From positions 1-44,693 of the forward strand of contig JAFMBH010000023.1 of assembly GCA_017858735.1 (NCBI GenBank): a DNA stretch of 44,693 bases, written 5' to 3'. The position numbers and the translations under genes are program-made. The number at the start of each line of letters is the position of its first letter. Within the stretch, counting starts at the first letter, position 1. The notes under the pieces were generated by a model. It was not told the origin of the DNA and did not search any database. It worked only from the letters and a program-made list of their open reading frames with translations. The DNA is from Bacteroidota bacterium (GTDB taxonomy: Bacteria > Bacteroidota > Bacteroidia > Chitinophagales > Saprospiraceae). Positions 24,541 through 32,560 of this stretch are shown here, piece after piece.

Positions 24541-25110
24541 TTAATGCTTAATTTCTTGTTTATCAGCAAATAATATGATTTTATCCTCCCCTGTTTCTTC
24601 CTCCCATTCCACACTTACGTAAGCCTTATCCAAGGCATCAACCTGAATGCCTGTAAAGGTACTTTGTATGGGAAGGTGTCTGTTAAATCGTCGGTTAACC
24701 ATGACCAGCAAGGTTACCTCGGAAGGTCTTCCAAAGTGATTTAAGGCGGTCAAAGCGGCTTGAGTTGTTCTACCAGTGTACAATACATCATCCACCAAAA
24801 TGACTTTTTTACCCTCAATGAGAAAAGGCATATCGGTATAATTTGCTTCCAGCGGCTTATCCCTCCTCCTGAAATCGTCCCTGTAAAAAGTAATATCCAA
24901 AACGCCTAAAAGAGGTGAATTCATGCCAGGCTCAATGGAAATTCGTTGAACTAAACGTTTGGCAAGTACTACGCCTCTGGGTTGGATAGCAACAAAACAG
25001 ACATTTTCAAAAGGCTCAAACTCCTCCATCAGCGTTTGTGCCAATCGTTCTATGGTAAGAGAGAATAACTCCTTATCCATGATTAATTTTCCAGGACCCA
25101 CGTCACTCAT
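24541..25110 (-). CDS. pyrR: Bifunctional pyr operon regulator / uracil phosphoribosyltransferase PyrR
   Basis: A 189-residue phosphoribosyltransferase. The PRPP loop KVILVDDVLYTGRTTQAAL near residue 100 and the opening VCFVAIQPRGVVLAKRL match PyrR, as does pairing with pyrB. In Gram-positives PyrR binds leader RNA to attenuate pyr transcripts; no such leader exists here because the gene begins seven bases after the glnS stop and pyrB follows after two. In this organism it may act chiefly as an uracil phosphoribosyltransferase, or on RNA elsewhere. A second possible start lies at 25080. Confidence 0.92.
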   Translation of the reverse strand: MSDVGPGKLIMDKELFSLTIERLAQTLMEEFEPFENVCFVAIQPRGVVLAKRLVQRISIEPGMNSPLLGVLDITFYRDDFRRRDKPLEANYTDMPFLIEGKKVILVDDVLYTGRTTQAALTALNHFGRPSEVTLLVMVNRRFNRHLPIQSTFTGIQVDALDKAYVSVEWEEETGEDKIILFADKQEIKH

Positions 25111-25117
25111 ATCGAAA

Positions 25118-26794
25118 TCATTTCGTTACAAAAGAATCTTTTAATCCTACCGTCCTGTTAAATACAGGAACATCCCCCGTACTATCTTTGTCTTTACAAT
25201 AATAACCTTGTCTTAAAAATTGATACGTCTGGCCTGCTGCGGCACTTAATAAAGAAGGCTCTACCTTAGCAGAAGTATTAATTTTTAAAGATTCCTTATT
25301 TACAAAATTTAAAAAATCAATATCTTCCTCTGCCGTAGGTTCAGGTACGGTAAACAACCTTTCGTAATCGCGTATTTCGGCCGTTACCGCATGAGAGGCT
25401 TCAACCCAATGCAGGGTACCTTTTACTTTTAATCCAGATGTATCTTGTCCCGATTTGCTTTCCGGAAAATAGGAACAAACAATTTCCAGAACTTCACCCG
25501 TTTCTTTATTCTTAATGACGTCGTCACATTTTATAATATATGCGCCTTTTAACCGAACCAGCTGCCCGGGAGCCAGTCTAAAATACTTTGGAGGAGGATT
25601 TTCTGAAAAATCATCCCTTTCAATATACAAATGATTTGAAAAGGGAACCAATCTTGTACCACCCTCCGGATCTTCAGGATTATTTTCCATAGAAAGCCAA
25701 TCCACTTGATTTTCGGGAAAATTGCTTAGCGTCACTTTTACAGGATCGAGAACGGCCATAGCCCTTAGCGCCGTTTTATTTAAAACCTCTCTAACAGAAA
25801 ATTCAAGTAACTCAATAGATATTAAATTATCTCTTTTCGCCACCCCGGCACGATCACAAAAAGCAACAATCGCTTTAGCTGGATAGCCCCTTCGTCTCAT
25901 GCCTGAGATTGTTGACATCCTCGGGTCATCCCAGCCAGAAACTAAGTTCTCCTGAATCAATCTCAACAATTTACGTTTACTTGTAATCATGTAAGCTACA
26001 TTCATTCTTGCAAATTCAATCTGACGGGAAGGAAATATACCTAACTGTTGAATAAACCAATCGTAAAGGTCTCTGTGATGCCTAAATTCTAAACTACAGA
26101 GGGAATGCGTTATATTTTCTATGGCATCACTTTGCCCATGAGCGAAATCATACATAGGATAAATACACCATTTATCAGCTGTTCTATGATGGTGAGCATG
26201 TTTAATACGATAAATAATAGGATCCCTAAAATGCATATTTGGGGAGGACATATCAATCTTAGCCCTTAGTACTTTTTCTCCGTCCTTAAAAGAACCATCT
26301 TTCATAGCCTTAAATAAAGCTTTATTTTCAGCTATGGGTCTTTCTCTAAAGGGGCTATTTTTTCCTGGCGTTGCAGGATTCCCCTTCATTTCCGCAATCT
26401 GGGCAGATGACGAATCATCAACATAAGCCAGACCCTTGTCTATTAGGTCATGCGCAAAAGCATATAATGTGTCGAAGTAATCAGAGGCATAGCATTCCTG
26501 CCCCCATTGGTAACCCAGCCAAGACACATCCTCTCTTATTTTGTCAACAAACAGCGTCTCCTCCGTGACTGGATTTGTGTCATCAAACCTGAGATTACAA
26601 ACACCACCGTACTGCACGGCAAGACCAAAATTAACTACGATAGCTTTGGCATGCCCTATATGTAAATATCCATTCGGCTCCGGGGGAAAACGAGTTTGTA
26701 ATCGCCCATTATTTTTCCCTAAGGCTAAATCATCAAGTATTATCTGCTCGATAAAATGTAATGATTTTTCTTCTTTTTCCTCAATTTGCGACAT
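25118..26794 (-). CDS. glnS: Glutamine--tRNA ligase
   Basis: A 558-residue class I synthetase that charges glutamine onto tRNA(Gln). The ATP-binding signature PPEPNGYLHIGHAK (residues 37-50, HIGH at 45-48) and the second signature in MITSKRKLLRL (KMSKS equivalent) are present; IDMSSPNMHFRDPIIYRI and the C-terminal anticodon-binding barrels are as in GlnRS rather than GluRS. It follows argS by 25 bases and is itself followed by pyrR after seven. The presence of GlnRS means glutamine need not reach the tRNA by the GatCAB route, though both can coexist. Confidence 0.96.
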   Translation of the reverse strand: MSQIEEKEEKSLHFIEQIILDDLALGKNNGRLQTRFPPEPNGYLHIGHAKAIVVNFGLAVQYGGVCNLRFDDTNPVTEETLFVDKIREDVSWLGYQWGQECYASDYFDTLYAFAHDLIDKGLAYVDDSSSAQIAEMKGNPATPGKNSPFRERPIAENKALFKAMKDGSFKDGEKVLRAKIDMSSPNMHFRDPIIYRIKHAHHHRTADKWCIYPMYDFAHGQSDAIENITHSLCSLEFRHHRDLYDWFIQQLGIFPSRQIEFARMNVAYMITSKRKLLRLIQENLVSGWDDPRMSTISGMRRRGYPAKAIVAFCDRAGVAKRDNLISIELLEFSVREVLNKTALRAMAVLDPVKVTLSNFPENQVDWLSMENNPEDPEGGTRLVPFSNHLYIERDDFSENPPPKYFRLAPGQLVRLKGAYIIKCDDVIKNKETGEVLEIVCSYFPESKSGQDTSGLKVKGTLHWVEASHAVTAEIRDYERLFTVPEPTAEEDIDFLNFVNKESLKINTSAKVEPSLLSAAAGQTYQFLRQGYYCKDKDSTGDVPVFNRTVGLKDSFVTK

Positions 26795-26819
26795 AGTAAT
26801 TTCTTAACTTATATATAAA

Positions 26820-28667
26820 TCACATCTTATCAGGCATTTCTATACCCAAAAGATTCATACTGTGGTTTAAAACACTGCCTACTGCTTTACTCATGCATAA
26901 TCTAAAACTCCTCACTGCCAGATCATCTGCTTTGAGAATAGAATGTTCATGATAAAAACGATGATAATTTTTTGCTAAGGCATAAGCAAAATTTGCGATA
27001 GCTGAAGGATCATATTGTAAAGCTGATTCCTCTATAACATTAGGATATTGGTACAATTGCTGAATAATTTCTCTTTCTTCCAATACAAATTCAAGATAAT
27101 TACCTGCTATAGTCGCATCAAAATCGCCAGCTTTGCGCAAAACAGATTGTATTCTAACAAAAGCATTTTGAATATATGGGCCAGTTTGACCTTGCATATC
27201 CACCGATTCTTTTGGATCGAAGGTCATTCTTTTCTGCGGTTGCACTTTTATTATAAAATATTTAAGTGCTGCGAGACCAATTTTCCTGATAATTTCTGAA
27301 CGCTCAGCATCGGTTAAATCAGCCAGCACTCCCCGCTCTTCCGAATTTTTTCTGGCTTCGAGAACGACCTCGGCAATTAAATCATCTGCATCAACCACTG
27401 TACCTTCTCTCGATTTCATTTTACCCGTAGGTAAATCGACCATTCCATAAGACAAATGATGAAGGCCATCAGCATAAGGTACTTTCAATTTTTTAGCTAT
27501 TTCGAAAAGCACTTGAAAATGATAATTTTGTTCATCTGCAACAACATAAATCATTTTATTGGCTTTGAAATCGTCATATCTCAGCTCTGCGGTACCTAAA
27601 TCCTGGGTAATATACACGGAGGTACCGTCTTTTCTGAGGACTACTTTTTTATCGAGTTTAACATCCGTCAGGTCAATCCAAACAGAACCATCAGCTTCTT
27701 TATAAAAGACTGATTTTTCAATTCCCGCTTGAACGATATCTTTGCCTAAGAGATAAGTTTCTGATTCATAGTACAATTTATCGAAATGAACACCAAGTAA
27801 CTGATAGGTATGATCAAAACCGGCATACACCCATTGATTCATCTGGGACCAGGTAGCGATGGTTTCTTCCTCACCAGCTTCCCAGTTCCTCAACATTTCA
27901 GCAGCTTGTTTACCCAGTTCACTGTAGGCATTAAAATATAAATCTTTATAAGATTTAAAAAAAGCTACCTCAGATTGATCTGCTTTTTTCTTTGCCTCGA
28001 ATATTTCCTTTGCTTCTGAAGTTAATTGCCAGTTTGCATATTCTACCTGAAACTTCTGCTCAAAGAGAACGTAATAACTACCAACAAAAAAATCACCTTT
28101 AATGCCTGTATTTTGGGGTGTCTTATCAGCACCCCATATTTTCCTTGCCAGCATGCTTTTGCATATCGCAATACCTCTGTCATTGATAATCTGGACATTA
28201 AAAACGTCGAAACCAGCAGCCTTTAAAATTTTAGAGACAGACCAGCCAATTAATATATTTCGAATATGCCCTAAGTGAAGTGGCTTGTTTGTATTTGGGG
28301 AAGAAAATTCCACCAAAACCTTTTCACCATTTGCAGGAAGCTCCCCAAAGGATGGATTATCGTGAAGACTTAAGACGAAGGAATTCCAGAAAGCGGGAAG
28401 TAAAGAAAGATTTAAAAATCCTTGAATAACATTAAAAGAATCTAATTCGGAAAAATCTCTTGCTAATATCTGACCTATTTCTTCTCCTATAATTTCTGGT
28501 TTCTTCTTTGCTAATTTAGTTAAGGGAAAAGTAACGACGGTAAAATCACCCTGAAACTCTTTCCTTGTTGGCGTTATAGGTAGTAAGTTGTCAGAAATAT
28601 CCAACCCATAAAGTTCTTTTACGGCTAAGGTAAGATGGTGCTGTATCAGCGAGGCGGCATTTTTCAT
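26820..28667 (-). CDS. argS: Arginine--tRNA ligase
   Basis: A 615-residue class I synthetase. Domain order is the N-terminal Add-1 domain (1-100), the catalytic fold with the HIGH motif LHLGHIRN (residues 130-137), the KMSKS-like KMKSREGTV, and the C-terminal DALR anticodon-binding domain (about 490-615, ending MNLLGIEMPDKM). All match bacterial ArgRS. A perfect -7 octamer is 31 bases upstream, so it can be transcribed apart from rsmD, and glnS is the next gene. Nothing is truncated. Confidence 0.96.
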   Translation of the reverse strand: MKNAASLIQHHLTLAVKELYGLDISDNLLPITPTRKEFQGDFTVVTFPLTKLAKKKPEIIGEEIGQILARDFSELDSFNVIQGFLNLSLLPAFWNSFVLSLHDNPSFGELPANGEKVLVEFSSPNTNKPLHLGHIRNILIGWSVSKILKAAGFDVFNVQIINDRGIAICKSMLARKIWGADKTPQNTGIKGDFFVGSYYVLFEQKFQVEYANWQLTSEAKEIFEAKKKADQSEVAFFKSYKDLYFNAYSELGKQAAEMLRNWEAGEEETIATWSQMNQWVYAGFDHTYQLLGVHFDKLYYESETYLLGKDIVQAGIEKSVFYKEADGSVWIDLTDVKLDKKVVLRKDGTSVYITQDLGTAELRYDDFKANKMIYVVADEQNYHFQVLFEIAKKLKVPYADGLHHLSYGMVDLPTGKMKSREGTVVDADDLIAEVVLEARKNSEERGVLADLTDAERSEIIRKIGLAALKYFIIKVQPQKRMTFDPKESVDMQGQTGPYIQNAFVRIQSVLRKAGDFDATIAGNYLEFVLEEREIIQQLYQYPNVIEESALQYDPSAIANFAYALAKNYHRFYHEHSILKADDLAVRSFRLCMSKAVGSVLNHSMNLLGIEMPDKM

Positions 28668-28698
28668 AGACTCAGGTAGAAAACAATGATAATTTGGA

Positions 28699-28706
28699 CA
28701 AAAATA
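28699..28706 (-). promoter_or_regulatory. -7 element for argS
   Basis: The minus-strand octamer TATTTTTG matches TAnnTTTG exactly, 31 bases before the argS ATG, in the 57-base gap after rsmD. A -33 TTG at the canonical distance is absent. Confidence 0.5.
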
Positions 28707-28724
28707 GCCAAATTTTCCCTTATT

Positions 28725-29261
28725 TCATCTAAAAAAACTAAATTGGGTTTCACCATAATTCCTCATTTGCCAAAAACGGGGATGATCTTTGAACTTATGA
28801 TTAGGGTTATGCTCCAAAACAAAGAACCCATCTTCCATTAATATCGGGTATTTGAATATTAAGTCCGGAATATCGTCTAAAGTAGGCAATGCGTAGGGTG
28901 GTCCCGCAAAAATATAACTAAATTTTTCTGTACACCGAGGTATAAATCTGAAGATATCATCTCGTTCAATGCGAATATGCGTTTCAATATCCAGTTGTTT
29001 AGCCATTCCTTTTACAAATTGCACGCACGGAGAAAATTTATCCACATAAGTCACGGAAGTACATCCTCTTGAAATAAATTCATAGCTATGACTTCCTGTT
29101 CCACCAAAAAGATCTAAAAATTTGGTCTCTTCATAATCCAGTAAATTTCCCAACATATTGAATAATCCTTCTTTAGCAATATCTGTTGTTGGTCTGGTCG
29201 GCCATTTATCCGCCGGCGGACTAAAACGCCGGCCTTTAAATTTACCTGAGATAATACGCAT
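28725..29261 (-). CDS. rsmD: 16S rRNA (guanine966-N2)-methyltransferase RsmD, with altered catalytic motif
   Basis: A 178-residue SAM-dependent methyltransferase that normally methylates G966 of 16S rRNA. The start MRIISGKFKGRRF, the PTRPTTDIAKEGLFNML stretch and SAM-binding LDLFGGTGSHSYEFISRG (49-66) are typical of RsmD in this phylum. The catalytic [DN]PPY motif reads GPPY here: the codon for residue 120 is GGA in IFAGPPYALP, where aspartate or asparagine is expected. The rest of the motif and the fold are intact. It lies 27 bases after the DUF3822 gene, a common Bacteroidota neighbour pair. Activity of the substituted enzyme is uncertain. Confidence 0.88.
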   Translation of the reverse strand: MRIISGKFKGRRFSPPADKWPTRPTTDIAKEGLFNMLGNLLDYEETKFLDLFGGTGSHSYEFISRGCTSVTYVDKFSPCVQFVKGMAKQLDIETHIRIERDDIFRFIPRCTEKFSYIFAGPPYALPTLDDIPDLIFKYPILMEDGFFVLEHNPNHKFKDHPRFWQMRNYGETQFSFFR

Positions 29262-29288
29262 AAAATGACTTGTTTTCTATATTGACCC

Positions 29289-30110
29289 TTAGATTAAATG
29301 GTCTAATACTTTTGATTCAGAGACTATCCGGGTATTGGCATCAGATGAAATAACCAGCTGTGCATTTAATAATTTCACCCGGCTAAATAAAGATTTAAGT
29401 TTAATGACTACTTCGTTTTCGTCATCACATTCACCCCAGATGTAAATGGTTTCAAGGATAGGATTTAATTGAAATTGTGCACAAACGAGCATTATATAAT
29501 ATTGAAAATCAGTTAATTGATTACAATAGAATTGATTGGCAAATTGAAAAAAATTATCCCTAAATACAAAAATCAATAAACTTTTCTTTGAAATTCTGCA
29601 GAATATATGGGTATCATATAATTCCTGATCTCTTAAAAAAGGTAATATTTTATTAAAAACCGGAGCGGGAAGACTTGCTGGATAAAGGAGACGGGACAGA
29701 TTAGCCTGAAAAAAATTTAACCTATATATAACTGCGAGGTCCAACTCGGGTACCATACCAAAACGAGCATTGACATTCGCTTCTTTAGGGGAAAGATGTT
29801 CCAGATAAATATTTAGATTATCCTTATTAAATAATCGGGTTGGAAGAAAAGAAAAAATGGCTGGAATCACCTGATAGGAAAAAGAATGATGTGCTGCATT
29901 GAAGAGAGCATTATTTTTAATTTCATTAGACAGATGTATGACATTTTCCAAAGTATTATTCTCTGAAGACCAATCATATTGATGATAAGCGAGAATAACA
30001 TTTTTAAAATTAACTATACTTAAACTAAAACTGTCCACTCCTAACAGAATGGACAGTTTTACATTGTGAGAATATTCTTTTTCCCAATTAGGGTAAACAT
30101 ATTCAACCAT
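29289..30110 (-). CDS. DUF3822 family protein
   Basis: A 273-residue protein without signal peptide or membrane helix. Its start, VKLSILLGVDSFSLSIVN, and the location immediately upstream of rsmD match the DUF3822 family found next to rsmD across Bacteroidota. Later segments have an actin-like ATPase flavour (repeated beta strands and the paired domains), but I cannot show nucleotide-binding motifs. It starts three bases after the stop of the preceding unknown gene, so co-translation is likely. Function is unknown. Confidence 0.75.
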   Translation of the reverse strand: MVEYVYPNWEKEYSHNVKLSILLGVDSFSLSIVNFKNVILAYHQYDWSSENNTLENVIHLSNEIKNNALFNAAHHSFSYQVIPAIFSFLPTRLFNKDNLNIYLEHLSPKEANVNARFGMVPELDLAVIYRLNFFQANLSRLLYPASLPAPVFNKILPFLRDQELYDTHIFCRISKKSLLIFVFRDNFFQFANQFYCNQLTDFQYYIMLVCAQFQLNPILETIYIWGECDDENEVVIKLKSLFSRVKLLNAQLVISSDANTRIVSESKVLDHLI

Positions 30111-30113
30111 ATA

Positions 30114-30698
30114 TTACCAGTTTCCAGCAAGATTTGGAGAATTCAGATTTCCAAATTTTATTGGATTGGCTGGATCGTACTTTTGATCGTACTTAGAGTA
30201 TTTTAGAGAACCAAAACTACCCATAAAGCTTGAATAAGGTGTTCCTACCTGTACAACTGGAACCTTAGTACCTTGATATTCAATTTCTAAAGCTTCCATA
30301 TCAAATTCTGCACCGTTACCAAAAGGAACCAACGCTAAAGAAGCAAAATCGGTAATACCTAATTTGTTAAGCATTGAATCTTTCGCCGGGCGAAGAATAG
30401 TTTCATAAGTAACTTCACCTGTAAAATTTGGATCATCGGGATCACCATTAACGTTAATAATGGTAAAATTGCCTGTGTTAAGTACCATTGCCAGGGTATC
30501 AAATGATGGAGCGAATATACCGGTAATATCGCGGTATGCTTCCTGGGCAACTCTAATCTTGGTCAATTTTTCTTGCACAATTTGCTCTCTCGTTTCCTTT
30601 ACATCCTTGAAAGCGATAGGTTCACGAATGCTGTCATAAAGGGCATAAATAAGTAACGCTGCGAGGGCTACGAGGGCTAGGTTGATTATTAATCTCAT
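30114..30698 (-). CDS. Unknown membrane-anchored protein with pilin-like layout
   Basis: A 194-residue protein not recognised by name. One hydrophobic helix at residues 4-21 (RLIINLALVALAALLIYAL) is followed by a polar helical stretch (VKETREQIVQEKLTKIRVAQ) and a globular C-terminal part. The EKLTKIRVAQEAYRDITGIF segment recalls the IKxAQxAYxxxxGxY stretch seen after the N-terminal helix of pseudopilins, but the N terminus lacks a prepilin-peptidase site. It is probably held in the inner membrane with its bulk in the periplasm. It precedes DUF3822 and rsmD by three bases or so and diverges from tsaD. Its role is unknown. Confidence 0.7.
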   Translation of the reverse strand: MRLIINLALVALAALLIYALYDSIREPIAFKDVKETREQIVQEKLTKIRVAQEAYRDITGIFAPSFDTLAMVLNTGNFTIINVNGDPDDPNFTGEVTYETILRPAKDSMLNKLGITDFASLALVPFGNGAEFDMEALEIEYQGTKVPVVQVGTPYSSFMGSFGSLKYSKYDQKYDPANPIKFGNLNSPNLAGNW

Positions 30699-30812
30699 TT
30701 GTCGGTCAGTTTTGTTGCAATTATACTATTTTTTACAAAAATTACACACCAAAATGATAAAAATCGAATAAATATTATTTTTCGTGTAATTTTTTCGGTT
30801 CGTAAAGGTTGT

Positions 30813-30820
30813 TACCTTTG
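30813..30820 (+). promoter_or_regulatory. -7 element for tsaD
   Basis: TACCTTTG matches TAnnTTTG exactly and lies 33 bases before the ATG at 30854. Its position makes the upstream in-frame start at 30809 impossible on this transcript and so decides the tsaD start. The rest of the 155-base divergent gap is AT-rich and I see nothing else in it. Confidence 0.5.
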
Positions 30821-30853
30821 TCCAAAATTACAAATTTTTTTTATAAAATTACT

Positions 30854-31855
30854 ATGGCTATTATTTTGGCAATCGAAACTTCCTGTGATGACACCTCTGC
30901 GGCTATTGTAAAAGATGGTAAGGTATTATCCAATATTGTGTCAACTCAGATGATGCATATTGAATATGGCGGCGTAGTCCCTGAAGTTGCCTCACGAGCC
31001 CATTTACAAAAAATAGTTCCAGTAGTCAATGAGGCTATACTTGCATCGGGGATAGATAAAAACAACATTGAAGCCGTCGCTTTTACCAAAGGCCCAGGGT
31101 TACTGGGTTCATTACTGGTGGGCGTTTCTTTTGCCAAAGCTTATGCCCTGGCAAAAAACATTCCTCTCATCGAAGTTAATCATTTAGCAGCCCATGTACT
31201 TGCCCATTTTGCCCAACCGCCCTACCCTTCCTTTCCTTTTTTGTGCCTAACGGTAAGTGGTGGTCACACGCAAATCATTCAGGTGAATAACTATTTGGAT
31301 ATGAATATATTAGGTCAAACACTGGATGATGCGGCCGGAGAGGCATTTGACAAAGCGGGAAAAATGATGGGGCTCCCCTATCCGGCAGGTCCATTCATTG
31401 ACAAGTTAGCAGCATTGGGAAATCCAATTTTCACCTTTCCTGAACCAAAACTGGCAGATTTAAATTACAGCTTCAGTGGCATTAAAACCTCCATTTTATA
31501 TTTTTTGAAAAAAGAAAAGGAAAAGAATCCTGCTTTTGTAGAGGAAAATTTAAATGATTTGTGTGCCTCGATTCAGGAAACCATCGTTCGTACCCTCTTG
31601 TACCAACTGGAAAAAGCAGCTCATTTGACTGGAATCAAGGAAATAGCTATTGCCGGGGGTGTATCAGCTAACCGTCGGTTAAGAGCTTTACTTCAAGAAA
31701 AAGCTAAAGCAAATCATTGGAATGCTTACATCCCGGATATTGCATTATGCACCGATAATGCGGGTATGATTGGCATTGTCGCACATTACAAATACGAAAA
31801 TGGAGCATTTTCAAACCAGGACGTTAGTCCTTCCGCGCGGTTTCCTTTAGGGTAA
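30854..31855 (+). CDS. tsaD: tRNA N6-threonylcarbamoyladenosine transferase TsaD
   Basis: A 333-residue ASKHA-fold protein that completes t6A37 synthesis on ANN-decoding tRNAs with TsaB and TsaE. The start ILAIETSCDDTSAAIV, the metal-binding pair His110 and His114 in NHLAAHVLAHF, FTKGPGLLGSLLVG, SGGHTQII and GGVSANRRLR are all conserved. The frame is open to 30809, but the -7 octamer lies inside that extension, so the ATG at 30854 is used. Only three bases separate its stop from that of the convergent DUF697 gene. Confidence 0.96.
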   Translation: MAIILAIETSCDDTSAAIVKDGKVLSNIVSTQMMHIEYGGVVPEVASRAHLQKIVPVVNEAILASGIDKNNIEAVAFTKGPGLLGSLLVGVSFAKAYALAKNIPLIEVNHLAAHVLAHFAQPPYPSFPFLCLTVSGGHTQIIQVNNYLDMNILGQTLDDAAGEAFDKAGKMMGLPYPAGPFIDKLAALGNPIFTFPEPKLADLNYSFSGIKTSILYFLKKEKEKNPAFVEENLNDLCASIQETIVRTLLYQLEKAAHLTGIKEIAIAGGVSANRRLRALLQEKAKANHWNAYIPDIALCTDNAGMIGIVAHYKYENGAFSNQDVSPSARFPLG

Positions 31856-31858
31856 AAC

Positions 31859-32560
31859 TTATTCTTCTAATATTTTTTTCTTCATAGCAGTGAACTCTTC
31901 TTCCGACAGTATTCCCTGCTCCTTTAACTCGGCTAAAGCTTTTAATCGGCTTACCACGTCCGTCGCGGCCGATGTATTACCTCCAGCTGCAGGCTTTTCA
32001 TTCTTAAGATCTTCCACCACTTTTTTCCCCTTTTCAAATTGTTCTTTGTACAATTTCCTTAATCTTTCAGGATCAAAATCAAGGATAGTCCCACCGGAAG
32101 AAAAATGTTTTTTAAATACCTCGCCCAGAGCATAAGTAGAGGCTCCTGCAAAAACGGATACCGTTATACCTCCGATAATACTGCCCAAGCCAGGAATCAT
32201 CTTAACTACACTCCCTGCCGTAATTCTGGCGAGGGTGGAACTTGTTAAAGAAGTTACAATGGCTTTTCCCTGCGTTTCCGCAAAATTAATATTATATACT
32301 TTACATAACTGCCTGATCATATCTAGTTGCAAGGCAGAAATAGCAAAAATATCTGCTATCAGCACGGGGATTAATCCCGCGCCCATGGACCAGATAACGT
32401 GGTTGCGTATGATGGTATCTGCATGTTTACTTTGTTCCGAATCCTGACTCATATTAGTATTTTTTGAAAATCCATGAATATATATTTCACTCGCTTTTTT
32501 AACAGCTTTAAAAATAAAATTACCCTTTTCTTTTTCCCAAAAATTTCGACGTTCTGCCAT
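31859..32560 (-). CDS. DUF697-type membrane protein with C-terminal SHOCT domain
   Basis: A 233-residue protein. After a charged N terminus, residues 45-150 hold the DUF697 pattern (IWSMGAGLIPVLIADIFAIS, LDMIRQLCKVYNINFAE and the glycine-rich helical pair MIPGLGSIIGGITVSVF), followed by the conserved FDPERLRKLYKEQFEKGKK. A linker then leads to a SHOCT-type end (LAELKEQGILSEEEFTAMK). DUF697 domains are often fused to Era-like GTPases; none is fused here. Its ATG overlaps the macroglobulin stop by one base (TAATG). A later ATG (32452) is possible but would break that coupling. Function is unknown. Confidence 0.78.
   Translation of the reverse strand: MAERRNFWEKEKGNFIFKAVKKASEIYIHGFSKNTNMSQDSEQSKHADTIIRNHVIWSMGAGLIPVLIADIFAISALQLDMIRQLCKVYNINFAETQGKAIVTSLTSSTLARITAGSVVKMIPGLGSIIGGITVSVFAGASTYALGEVFKKHFSSGGTILDFDPERLRKLYKEQFEKGKKVVEDLKNEKPAAGGNTSAATDVVSRLKALAELKEQGILSEEEFTAMKKKILEE

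Noticed and set aside
25111-25117. PyrR-responsive attenuator between glnS and pyrR
   Set aside because: Only seven bases are available, too few for any leader structure.
30809-30853. Earlier in-frame start for tsaD
   Set aside because: The -7 octamer at 30813-30820 lies inside this extension, and the family N terminus begins at the ATG at 30854.
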